DNA of 64,000 nt from positions 142,077 to 206,076 of the forward strand of contig JAYZXF010000017.1 in assembly GCA_036141575.1 (NCBI GenBank), in the 5' to 3' direction. The position numbers and the translations under genes are program-made. The stretch is from Pseudomonadota bacterium (GTDB taxonomy: Bacteria; Pseudomonadota; Alphaproteobacteria; UBA2136; JAPKEQ01). The notes below the pieces were generated by a model. It saw nothing but the letters and a program-made list of their open reading frames with translations, ran no database searches and was not told the origin of the DNA. Shown one piece after another: positions 57,474 to 64,000 of the stretch (the stretch's first letter is position 1; every line of letters starts with the position of its first letter).

Positions 57474-59240
57474 ATGGATACCTCTAAACCTATGGAAAAA
57501 GTCGCGAGCTTTTTCTCAGCGCATGGCGTGCTACTCGCCTTCTTGGCGGGTGTGGTTTGGCTGTTCTACAGCCTAACAGGCTACCTGAGTGCGTTCACCC
57601 CTGTGGATCTGTTTGTGACGTATGTCCTTGCAGGCATTGCAGTGGTGACTGCCAAAAACTTCTTGCAGCGCAAACAGAGCGGAGCGGGCATTGGCTTGCT
57701 TCAAGTTGTTCACCTTGCACTTGCTGCAGGCATTCTGGTCATCATATCGTACATCTACGTGTACTATGTGCCGTCCATTGCCTCTGAAGGCTTGTACACA
57801 CTTGGCCTTGCCAAGAGTGGGATTGATAAATCCGCTGGATTCCAAAACGTGCTTTACGGCATTGGGGTGCTGGCTGCAGCCGCGATGGTGGTTGACTTTA
57901 TGGCCGCCGCAGTAAATGGCAAAAGCAGCAAAATGGCTGTGCTTGTTCTGTTGCTGCTGTCCTCATCGTTCTTGTTCCTGCTTCTGGCAGGGGTGTTTGG
58001 TGAGGGTCAACGTCAGACCTTTCAGGTGAAACTGTCTCAGCGTGAAGCAACGGAAGCCATCAGTACGATGGAAACTTACCGTCCGCCTTTTGCTGCTGCA
58101 GAAAAGATCATCTTGGACTCACGCAAGCCGTATATGCAAATCCTCACTGCAGGAGATGTAAGCGCGGCCAACCTGCGTCAATCTGTCCTGACTGCTGCAC
58201 GGGACGCTGCCAATGGCTGCCGTAACTTGCCGGGTACGCTCACTTCGGTGATTGATAACATTGCTGCGATTCCTGAAGCGGAACGCAGCGGTGGTTCTGT
58301 AACCTCTGCCTCTGGCAAGGCCGGTGAAGGCCCGCGCTATCGCGCTCTTGCACGTATGCTGCAGGCACCGATGTCACCCATCAATGGTGGCGTGCGCATT
58401 GCCATGAATGATCTGCGGACACTGCAACTGCCAACGCAAGCGGATGCAACAGCTGCTGATGTGCTGAATACCTATCGTGCCCAGTGTGAACTGGTGCGTG
58501 GTGAGATTGTTCAGCGCTTGGACCTGCTGCGTGAAGCACAAGCAACACCTCTGGGAGCTACTTTCTCAGAGGATGAAGAAAACTTTGTGAAAAACCAGCA
58601 AATTCAGCCGGTGATTAGCAAAGCAGAAGCTGTGCTGAAAAGCCTGAAAGACTTTCCTGATCTGAATATTCTGGTGACAGAAGACGTGGATTCGGAAGGT
58701 ATGGCCAGTGCGCGTGCAAGCCTTGAGTCTCTGAGCGAGATGATTGGCCTTGTGAAGCAAGCAGAAGCTGAGTTCATTGCAAAGGCCGAAAGGCTGCGCC
58801 GTGATGTAGACAATATTGACTGGGAAGCTCCAAAGGAAACTTTGGAAGAGCAGGTGCGTGAATTCTTTGCGGAAATCAGCGTATCTTCTACCGCCTTTAA
58901 GGTGGGCAAAGGTCAAGAAATTGTCAACCTTGCAACGGTTCTCGGTAACGATGAACTGCAAGCTCAGCTGCAAGAGATGCTGGATGGCTATCAGCCGCCG
59001 GCCATTGAAGTCCCGAATGAAGCCAGTCTGTATGACACATGGTTTGATCAAGGGGGCGAAGGTGTTTGGCAGCTGTTTGTTGCCGTAATCATCGCTCTGA
59101 CCGTGGAGACTCTGGTTCTCTGGGGCGCAACACTGCTGCTGACCAGCATTGGCAAAATGTTCTACAATGAAGGCCAAAAGCGCAAAGGTGCTGTGGAAGC
59201 TGCTCCGGCAGATGAAAAAGCCAAAAGCGCAACAAGCTGA
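57474..59240 (+). CDS. Large membrane protein, unknown, 588 aa
   Basis: ATG at 57474 with TGGAG. Five hydrophobic segments in residues 18-175, a large soluble region (about 180-525) with long coiled helices (VLKSLKDFPDLN; EAEFIAKAERLRRDVDNI), a last membrane segment near 540-565, and a basic/acidic tail. The topology fits a periplasmic helical domain held by membrane anchors at both ends. CTG-rich codon use as in the ORFans. No family recognised; it is the largest unknown of the accessory set. Confidence 0.7.
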   Translation: MDTSKPMEKVASFFSAHGVLLAFLAGVVWLFYSLTGYLSAFTPVDLFVTYVLAGIAVVTAKNFLQRKQSGAGIGLLQVVHLALAAGILVIISYIYVYYVPSIASEGLYTLGLAKSGIDKSAGFQNVLYGIGVLAAAAMVVDFMAAAVNGKSSKMAVLVLLLLSSSFLFLLLAGVFGEGQRQTFQVKLSQREATEAISTMETYRPPFAAAEKIILDSRKPYMQILTAGDVSAANLRQSVLTAARDAANGCRNLPGTLTSVIDNIAAIPEAERSGGSVTSASGKAGEGPRYRALARMLQAPMSPINGGVRIAMNDLRTLQLPTQADATAADVLNTYRAQCELVRGEIVQRLDLLREAQATPLGATFSEDEENFVKNQQIQPVISKAEAVLKSLKDFPDLNILVTEDVDSEGMASARASLESLSEMIGLVKQAEAEFIAKAERLRRDVDNIDWEAPKETLEEQVREFFAEISVSSTAFKVGKGQEIVNLATVLGNDELQAQLQEMLDGYQPPAIEVPNEASLYDTWFDQGGEGVWQLFVAVIIALTVETLVLWGATLLLTSIGKMFYNEGQKRKGAVEAAPADEKAKSATS

Positions 59241-59260
59241 ACTGCATAAGCGAAAAAACA

Positions 59261-59288
59261 AAACAGGGCCTTCGGGCCCTGTTTCTTT
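59261..59288 (+). terminator. Terminator of the 57474 gene
   Basis: AAACAGGGCC / GGCCCTGTTT stem with TTCG loop; GCGAAAAAA after the stop. Confidence 0.9.
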
Positions 59289-59299
59289 GTGTAGCAAAT

Positions 59300-59330
59300 A
59301 AAAAGCCCTGCACATGCAGGGCTTTTTTAA
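59300..59330 (-). terminator. Terminator of the S6-S18-L9 operon
   Basis: AAAAAGCCCTGC / GCAGGGCTTTTT stem with loop ACAT, 15 bases beyond the rplI stop on the minus strand. Confidence 0.85.
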
Positions 59331-59344
59331 AAAGTGATTATCAC

Positions 59345-59806
59345 TTATGCACTTACGCGGTTAACCTCTAGTGGAAGGCTAACGATAACGTCACTGTGAA
59401 GAGTGATCGTTGCAGTGTGCTCACCAACTTCTTTAATTGGCGCTTTGAATGTCACTGTAGACTTGTCTAGCTCAACGCCAGAAAGTTCTTTAACAGATTC
59501 AGTGATGTCACGTGGACGGATTGTACCGTACAGTGTACCAACTTCAGAGGCTTGACGGCCAAGAGTAACCTTAACGCCTTCAAGTTTGTCAGCAACTGCT
59601 TGTGCAGCAGCAGCTTTTTCTTTGTTAGCTTTTTCAAGTTCAGCTTTCATGCTTTCAAACTTAGCAACGTTGCGCTTAGTAGCAGGAAGAGCCTTGCCTT
59701 GTGGAATGAGGAAGTTACGAGCAAAACCAGGTTTTACTGTTACTGTTTCACCAATCTCACCAAGACCGTGAAGTTTTTCTAGAAGAATGACTTTTGCTTG
59801 TGCCAT
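59345..59806 (-). CDS. rplI: 50S ribosomal protein L9
   Basis: 153 residues. N-terminal VILLEKLHGLGEIGETVTVKPGFARNFLIPQGKA is the L9 signature, then the long connecting helix (MKAELEKANKEKAAAAQ) and the C-terminal RNA-binding domain. Third gene of the rpsF-rpsR-rplI operon. Confidence 0.97.
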   Translation of the reverse strand: MAQAKVILLEKLHGLGEIGETVTVKPGFARNFLIPQGKALPATKRNVAKFESMKAELEKANKEKAAAAQAVADKLEGVKVTLGRQASEVGTLYGTIRPRDITESVKELSGVELDKSTVTFKAPIKEVGEHTATITLHSDVIVSLPLEVNRVSA

Positions 59807-59908
59807 TGTCTGTCCCTTTATTTTGGTTAGCTACGTTCTATTTGTGTAGCAAACGGTTGGTTTTAAAATTCCGCCTCTAAACACTTAAGAGAAGAGGCGG
59901 AAGAATTC

Positions 59909-60229
59909 TTAGCGGTCGCTGTAAGGCATGAGAGCGAGGTGACGAGAGCGCTTAATAGCGACTGCAAGTTCACGCTGCTTAATGCGGCTAACACCAGTAA
60001 TGTGGCAAGGTAGGATCTTACCGTACTCAGTTACAAAGCGGCCAAGTAGGCGTGTGTCTTTGTAATCGATCTTCTGAGCGCGAGGGCCGCTGAATGGGCA
60101 GCTCTTTTTGCGTTGGAAGAATGGCTTACCAAGTAGACGAGGTGTGTACTTAGGAGCGCGGTCTTTTTTCTCAGTTGCTGGTGCTTCAGTAGTAGCAGTT
60201 GCTTCTGTGTTTTGTGTTTCAGTAGTCAT
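59909..60229 (-). CDS. rpsR: 30S ribosomal protein S18
   Basis: 106 residues. The S18 core is standard: [39 protein letters not shown], then [11 protein letters not shown]. It has an N-terminal extension of about 30 residues rich in Thr, Glu and Ala, longer than the E. coli form (75 residues). Confidence 0.97.
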   Translation of the reverse strand: MTTETQNTEATATTEAPATEKKDRAPKYTPRLLGKPFFQRKKSCPFSGPRAQKIDYKDTRLLGRFVTEYGKILPCHITGVSRIKQRELAVAIKRSRHLALMPYSDR

Positions 60230-60259
60230 GGGTATAATTCTCCGTTTTACGTGTTTAGC

Positions 60260-60643
60260 TTACGCAGCTGATTCTTCGCTTTTCTTGTCTGACTTTTCAG
60301 AGTCATCGAAGCGGCGACGGTTTTTAGGAGACATCATTACTGATGGACCTTCGTTCAGCTCTTCAACGCGAATAGTTAGGAAGCGGATGATATCTTCGTT
60401 GATGCGCATTTGACGCTCAACTTCGTTGATGATGTCACCGTTAGCTTCAACGTTAAGCATTACGTAGTAACCACGACGGTGTTTTTTGATGCGGTAAGCA
60501 AGAGTACGTAGGCCCCAGTTTTCGAAGCTAGGTACAGAACCGCCTTTTTCAGTGATAACTGTTTTGAATTTGTCTACCAGAGTATCAACTTGAGTTGTTA
60601 CAACATCTGGACGAACGATAAATACAAGTTCATAAAATGACAT
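60260..60643 (-). CDS. rpsF: 30S ribosomal protein S6
   Basis: 127 residues from the ATG at 60643, with AAAGGAG upstream; the longer open frame is not coding. S6 fold: YELVFIVRPDVV, NWGLRTLAYRIKKHRRGYYVMLNVEA and the family-typical RFLTIRVEE. Acidic, Ser/Lys tail. First gene of the operon. Confidence 0.97.
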   Translation of the reverse strand: MSFYELVFIVRPDVVTTQVDTLVDKFKTVITEKGGSVPSFENWGLRTLAYRIKKHRRGYYVMLNVEANGDIINEVERQMRINEDIIRFLTIRVEELNEGPSVMMSPKNRRRFDDSEKSDKKSEESAA

Positions 60644-60838
60644 GTGTTGTTTCTCCTTTTGGGTTAAGTGAAAAGCGTTATTGCTGTTCACATTAGCCAC
60701 GCACCTACGCGTAGCAAGGTGGCGCCAATATACATCAAAATGCATACATTGCAAGGGTTTTTCTTATATTTTAGCTTTGGCTTCGCAGGATACTTTGGTA
60801 TTGTCTCATGAAGATTTCAAGATAGGGTTGTAAGAAAA

Positions 60839-61786
60839 ATGGCAAAACACCACACTTTATTTGTATTTCCAGGGCAAGGTTCACAGCATGTTGGTATGGC
60901 TGAAGGCTTTATGGAGCACGAATATACTAAGGAACTTTTTGAAGAAGCAGACGACCTTTTAGGCTTTTCTCTTTCTAAAATGATGAAAGAGGGCAGTGCT
61001 GAAGAACTCGGCCAGACAGCCAATACTCAGCCAGCACTTCTTCTCTCTGGTGTTGCTGTTGCGACATACATTAAAAAGAGAACAGACAAAATTAACCTCC
61101 ACTCATTTGCAAATGCTGTTGCCGGTCACTCACTCGGTGAGTACACGGCGCTTTGTGCTGCAGGGACACTCACTCTTAAAGAGGGCCTGTGGCTGGTGCG
61201 TACACGTGGTGAAGCGATGCAAAAAGCTGTACCAGCAGGTAAGGGTGCTATGGCCGCTGTTATTGGTATGGAGTACGCCAACCTTGAAAGCATTGTGAAG
61301 AAAACAGGCTGCTTTGTTGCCAATGATAACAGCCCATCTCAAGTGGTGATTTCTGGTTCAAATGAATCTGTTGATGAAGCGAGCAACATGCTTGCGGTAG
61401 AGGGCGCGAAAAAGATTGTGCGCCTCAATGTAAGTGCGCCATTCCACTGCCCAATGATGCAACCTGCCGCTGACGTTATGGCAGCCGCTCTGCAAAAAGT
61501 ACAGTTTGCACCGGTTGATATGCCAGTTTACCAAAACGTGACAGCACAGAAGACAGCTTCAACACTGAGCCTCGAAAAAGGTCTGGTTGAGCAGGTGACA
61601 GGCCGTGTACGTTGGAGAGAGACAATGATTAACGCTGCCTCTGATGGTGTAACTGAAGTGGTAGAGTGTGGTGCAGGAAAAGTACTCACAGGACTTGCAA
61701 AACGCGTAGACGGTGTTATAACCACGTCCACGCTGAACTCTCCAGATGATATTGAAACATGGCTTGAGTCTCGCGTAGATAACTAA
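60839..61786 (+). CDS. fabD: Malonyl-CoA:ACP transacylase
   Basis: 315 residues. N-terminal FPGQGSQHVGM; nucleophile motif VAGHSLGEYTAL (catalytic Ser near residue 98); the catalytic His in VSAPFHCPMM. Loads malonyl onto ACP for fatty-acid elongation. First gene of the fab operon, divergent from the ribosomal protein operon. Confidence 0.97.
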   Translation: MAKHHTLFVFPGQGSQHVGMAEGFMEHEYTKELFEEADDLLGFSLSKMMKEGSAEELGQTANTQPALLLSGVAVATYIKKRTDKINLHSFANAVAGHSLGEYTALCAAGTLTLKEGLWLVRTRGEAMQKAVPAGKGAMAAVIGMEYANLESIVKKTGCFVANDNSPSQVVISGSNESVDEASNMLAVEGAKKIVRLNVSAPFHCPMMQPAADVMAAALQKVQFAPVDMPVYQNVTAQKTASTLSLEKGLVEQVTGRVRWRETMINAASDGVTEVVECGAGKVLTGLAKRVDGVITTSTLNSPDDIETWLESRVDN

Positions 61787-61802
61787 GACAAGGATTTATA
61801 TA

Positions 61803-62528
61803 ATGCAGTTTGCAGACCTCTCAGGAAAAACAGCCCTTATTACAGGTAGTAGCCGTGGTATCGGTAAAGATATTGCCAAAAGCTTTATCGATGCAGGCGC
61901 AAGTGTCATCATCTGTGCAAGCCGTGAAGAAACAGCCAAAAAAGTTGCTGAAGAACTCAATGCTCACTCTTACGTTGGTGCAGATCTTTCTGATATCGCT
62001 GGTCTAGAAGAGTTTGCTAAGCGCGTCGGGGATGTTGATATCCTTGTTAACAACGCAGGTATTACAGAAGACGGTCTGTTTATGCGCCAAAGCGATGAAG
62101 CTTGGGATAATGTGCTCGACGTAAACCTGAACTCTGCTGTTAAGCTCACTAAACTTTTCATGCCAGCAATGAGCAAAAAGCGTTGGGGCCGTATTATTAA
62201 CGTGACGTCTGTTGTGGCGCACATGGGTAACAATGCACAAACAAACTATGTGGCAAGTAAAGCCGCGATGACAGGTTTCTCAAAAGCGCTTTCTAAAGAA
62301 ATGGCGCGTCGTGGTGTAACAGTAAACTGTGTGGCACCAGGCTTTATTGAAACAGACATGACAGAAAAGCTTGATGACGCTGTAAAAGCGAACTTCATTA
62401 AAAATATTCCAGCGGCTAAGTTTGGTACAGGGGAAGACATTGCAAATGCGGTGCGTTTCCTTGCAAGTGACGCAGCTGGCTACATGACGGGCACAACGCT
62501 CCACGTCAACGGTGGGTTGTACGTTTAA
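61803..62528 (+). CDS. fabG: 3-oxoacyl-ACP reductase
   Basis: 241 residues, short-chain dehydrogenase. TGSSRGIGKD cofactor loop, NNAGIT, catalytic Ser/Tyr/Lys (TSVVAHMG; NYVASKAAM). NADPH-dependent reduction in the elongation cycle. Sixteen bases after fabD. Core-type codons: of 15 Thr codons 11 are ACA, none ACC; of 16 Leu codons 2 are CTG. Confidence 0.96.
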   Translation: MQFADLSGKTALITGSSRGIGKDIAKSFIDAGASVIICASREETAKKVAEELNAHSYVGADLSDIAGLEEFAKRVGDVDILVNNAGITEDGLFMRQSDEAWDNVLDVNLNSAVKLTKLFMPAMSKKRWGRIINVTSVVAHMGNNAQTNYVASKAAMTGFSKALSKEMARRGVTVNCVAPGFIETDMTEKLDDAVKANFIKNIPAAKFGTGEDIANAVRFLASDAAGYMTGTTLHVNGGLYV

Positions 62529-62623
62529 TTATTAGGTTGATAAATTCAATCTTTGAACTATATTATGGGCACAGACCTCCATTAATCGGGGGCTAAAATT
62601 ATTTTTAAAGGAGTTATATAAAA

Positions 62624-62860
62624 ATGAGTGATATCCACGCACGCGTTAAGGACCTAGTTGTAGAAAACCTAGGTGTTGCAGAAGATAAAGTAACAGATGC
62701 TGCTAACTTTATTGATGATCTTGGCGCCGACTCTCTAGACACTGTAGAGCTTGTTATGGCTATGGAAGAAGAGTTTGGTATCGAAATTCCAGACAGTGAT
62801 GCAGAAAACATCATGACTGTTAAAGACGCTGTTGCGTACGTAGAAAAAGCTGCTGCGTAA
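62624..62860 (+). CDS. acpP: Acyl carrier protein
   Basis: 78 residues, the usual size. Phosphopantetheine attachment Ser in [12 protein letters not shown], acidic helical protein with ending [16 protein letters not shown] precedes the ATG. Carries growing acyl chains for FabD, FabG and FabF. Confidence 0.98.
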   Translation: MSDIHARVKDLVVENLGVAEDKVTDAANFIDDLGADSLDTVELVMAMEEEFGIEIPDSDAENIMTVKDAVAYVEKAAA

Positions 62861-62887
62861 CCTTTAACAGAATCTTTCAGGAATCAA

Positions 62888-62913
62888 AGGCTAGCTCCAT
62901 AATCATTGGTTAC
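62888..62913 (+). repeat. Left arm of inverted repeat between acpP and fabF
   Basis: AGGCTAGCTCCATA then ATCATT and GGTTAC. Matches the reverse complement of 63142-63167 at 23 of 26 positions, including 14 contiguous bases. Confidence 0.85.
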
Positions 62914-62934
62914 GAGCGCAGGAGGAAAAAATAG

Positions 62935-63171
62935 ATGAAATTTTTAGATGTGAAGAAGGAGCATAGCTGGAGTTACGTTCCTGATGAGCAGCTGAAAAGT
63001 TCGCTATTTTCACTCCTGTCCGTAGGATGGCATTCAAAATACCACCCAAATCAGTTTATGCAAGGTTCTGTGGAGCCTGCCACACAACCTTTTATAAACA
63101 TAATTTGTTCGCTACGCTGTGCCATTTTGCATAGCCACGCTGTATCAAATGACTATGGAGCTAGCCTCTAA
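62935..63171 (+). CDS. 78-codon ORF between acpP and fabF (leader ORF or insert)
   Basis: ATG at 62935 has a perfect AGGAGG eight bases upstream (62921-62926), better than that of fabF itself. The product is 78 residues with no recognised motif. The stop (63169-63171) lies one base before the fabF ATG, so ribosomes finishing here could restart on fabF. The ORF runs through the right arm of the inverted repeat. A second hairpin, AAGGTT-TGTGG / CCACA-AACCTT, lies inside it at 63062-63091. It may be a real peptide, a coupling leader, or a chance frame in a small inserted element. Confidence 0.4.
   Translation: MKFLDVKKEHSWSYVPDEQLKSSLFSLLSVGWHSKYHPNQFMQGSVEPATQPFINIICSLRCAILHSHAVSNDYGASL
63142..63167 (+). 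repeat. Right arm of inverted repeat; contains the fabF ribosome-binding site
   Basis: Pairs with 62888-62913. The only Shine-Dalgarno available to fabF, GGAG at 63157-63160, is inside this arm. Confidence 0.85.
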
Positions 63172-63172
63172 T

Positions 63173-64000
63173 ATGAAAAATCCACAAAACCGCCGCGTTG
63201 TTGTTACTGGCCTTGGCATGGTAACGCCTGCGGGTCTTAATGCTGAAAGCACATGGAAAAGCCTGCTTGCAGGTGAAAGCTCAGTTGGACCAATCACAAA
63301 GTTTGATGCGTCTGACTATGCGTGCAAGATTGCAGCAGAAGTGAAGGACTTTGATCCTTTGGTGGCAATGGATGCAAAAGATGTAAAGCGCACAGATGTG
63401 TTTATTCAGTACGGTATGGTGGCAACTGCAGAAGCGATGGCTGATGCGGGGCTAACTGAGCTGACTGAAGAGCAAAAACTGCGTGCTGGTGTGATTCTTG
63501 GAAGTGGTATTGGCGGATTTAATGAAATCGAAAGCACGGTGCTGACCCTGAATGAGCGTGGTCCGCGCCGTGTTTCGCCGTTCTTTATTCCATCAATGCT
63601 GATTAACCTTCTAAGCGGCCAAGTGTCGATCCGTTATGGCCTTAAGGGGCCAAACCTCAGTGTGGTAACAGCCTGTGCAACAGGTGCCCACGCAGTAGGG
63701 GATGCTATGCATATTATTAAGCGTGGCGAAGCGGACATTATGGTGGCTGGTGGTGCCGAGGCTGGTATCACAAAAAGTGCAGTAGCTGGCTTTGGCTCAG
63801 CGCGTGCGCTTTCGACTAACTTTAACGATGAGCCTGAAAAGGCAAGTCGTCCTTACGATAAAGACCGTGACGGCTTTGTGATTGCCGAAGGTGCGGGTGT
63901 ACTTGTACTTGAAGAGTACGAACACGCTAAAGCACGTGGGGCAACAATCTACGCTGAAGTGGCTGGCTTTGGGCAAACAGGTGATGCCTATCACCTAACA
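63173..64000 (+). CDS. fabF: 3-oxoacyl-ACP synthase II, 3' truncated by the window
   Basis: 276 residues visible from ATG at 63173. N-terminal RRVVVTGLGMVTP, nucleophile region VVTACATGAHAVGDA (catalytic Cys), then SRPYDKDRDGFVIAEGAG. Condenses malonyl-ACP with acyl-ACP and sets chain length and unsaturation. Two catalytic His residues lie beyond the edge. Its ribosome-binding site may be buried in a hairpin. Confidence 0.96.
   Translation, partial: MKNPQNRRVVVTGLGMVTPAGLNAESTWKSLLAGESSVGPITKFDASDYACKIAAEVKDFDPLVAMDAKDVKRTDVFIQYGMVATAEAMADAGLTELTEEQKLRAGVILGSGIGGFNEIESTVLTLNERGPRRVSPFFIPSMLINLLSGQVSIRYGLKGPNLSVVTACATGAHAVGDAMHIIKRGEADIMVAGGAEAGITKSAVAGFGSARALSTNFNDEPEKASRPYDKDRDGFVIAEGAGVLVLEEYEHAKARGATIYAEVAGFGQTGDAYHLT

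Noticed and set aside
62888..63167. Phase-variable invertible segment
   Set aside because: No invertase gene is near, the arms are imperfect, and inversion would separate essential fabF from its start region.

Overview
The window looks like a chromosomal segment of an alphaproteobacterium of moderate GC content. The conserved genes and much of their order point there: rpsF-rpsR-rplI, dnaB, radA-cvpA, a YfgM-like TPR gene next to bamB and near der, a Ppx/GppA-like gene near rlmE, thrB near rnhA, fabD-fabG-acpP-fabF, and a beta-grasp type II glutamine synthetase (glnII). No genus can be named from sequence alone. No rRNA, tRNA or CRISPR array was recognised.

Layout. 1-1886 is the 3' end of a phage tail-tip (J-like) gene, followed by two small membrane-protein genes. 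3.0-4.6 kb is mostly repeat-rich non-coding DNA around one unknown gene. 4.6-8.0 kb holds two secreted proteins, yaaA, an AlbA_2-type protein and a CBS-pair protein. 8.1-14.3 kb is accessory: a divergent PP2C phosphatase, small secreted proteins, tandem paralogues and a lysozyme-like secreted protein. 14.3-23.5 kb has glnII behind a possible attenuator, a secreted HExxH protein, more unknown genes, a secreted cyclophilin and gltX. 23.7-30.1 kb has comEC, a wecC-type sugar dehydrogenase and a bidomain oxidoreductase. 30.1-36.8 kb mixes accessory genes (Nudix-like, RNase III-like, small membrane proteins) with yqgE, rnhA and pgpA. 36.8-46.6 kb is mostly housekeeping: thrB, hemL, ppx-like, rlmE, TPR-bamB, der and a tRNA-binding protein. 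46.6-59.3 kb interleaves cvpA, radA and dnaB with many unknown genes. 59.3 kb to the end has the S6-S18-L9 operon and the fatty-acid synthesis operon, cut inside fabF.

Main observation. About thirty accessory genes share one plan. Most are single-gene transcription units: a promoter of the form TTGnnn-17-TAnnnn, a pyrimidine-rich leader, a strong Shine-Dalgarno sequence, a short ORFan or divergent enzyme, then a CGA-containing motif just after the stop codon and an intrinsic terminator. Those sampled use CTG for leucine far more than the core genes do. They sit in and between conserved gene blocks, splitting rplI / dnaB / radA and thrB / rnhA. They resemble phage morons or cassettes, but no integrase or attC-like site is visible.

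A second observation is the acpP-fabF interval. An imperfect 26-base inverted repeat there could bury the fabF ribosome-binding site, and a 78-codon ORF with an excellent RBS runs through the distal arm and stops one base before the fabF start. This suggests translational coupling or a small inserted element. Intergenic DNA also carries at least two families of structured repeats.
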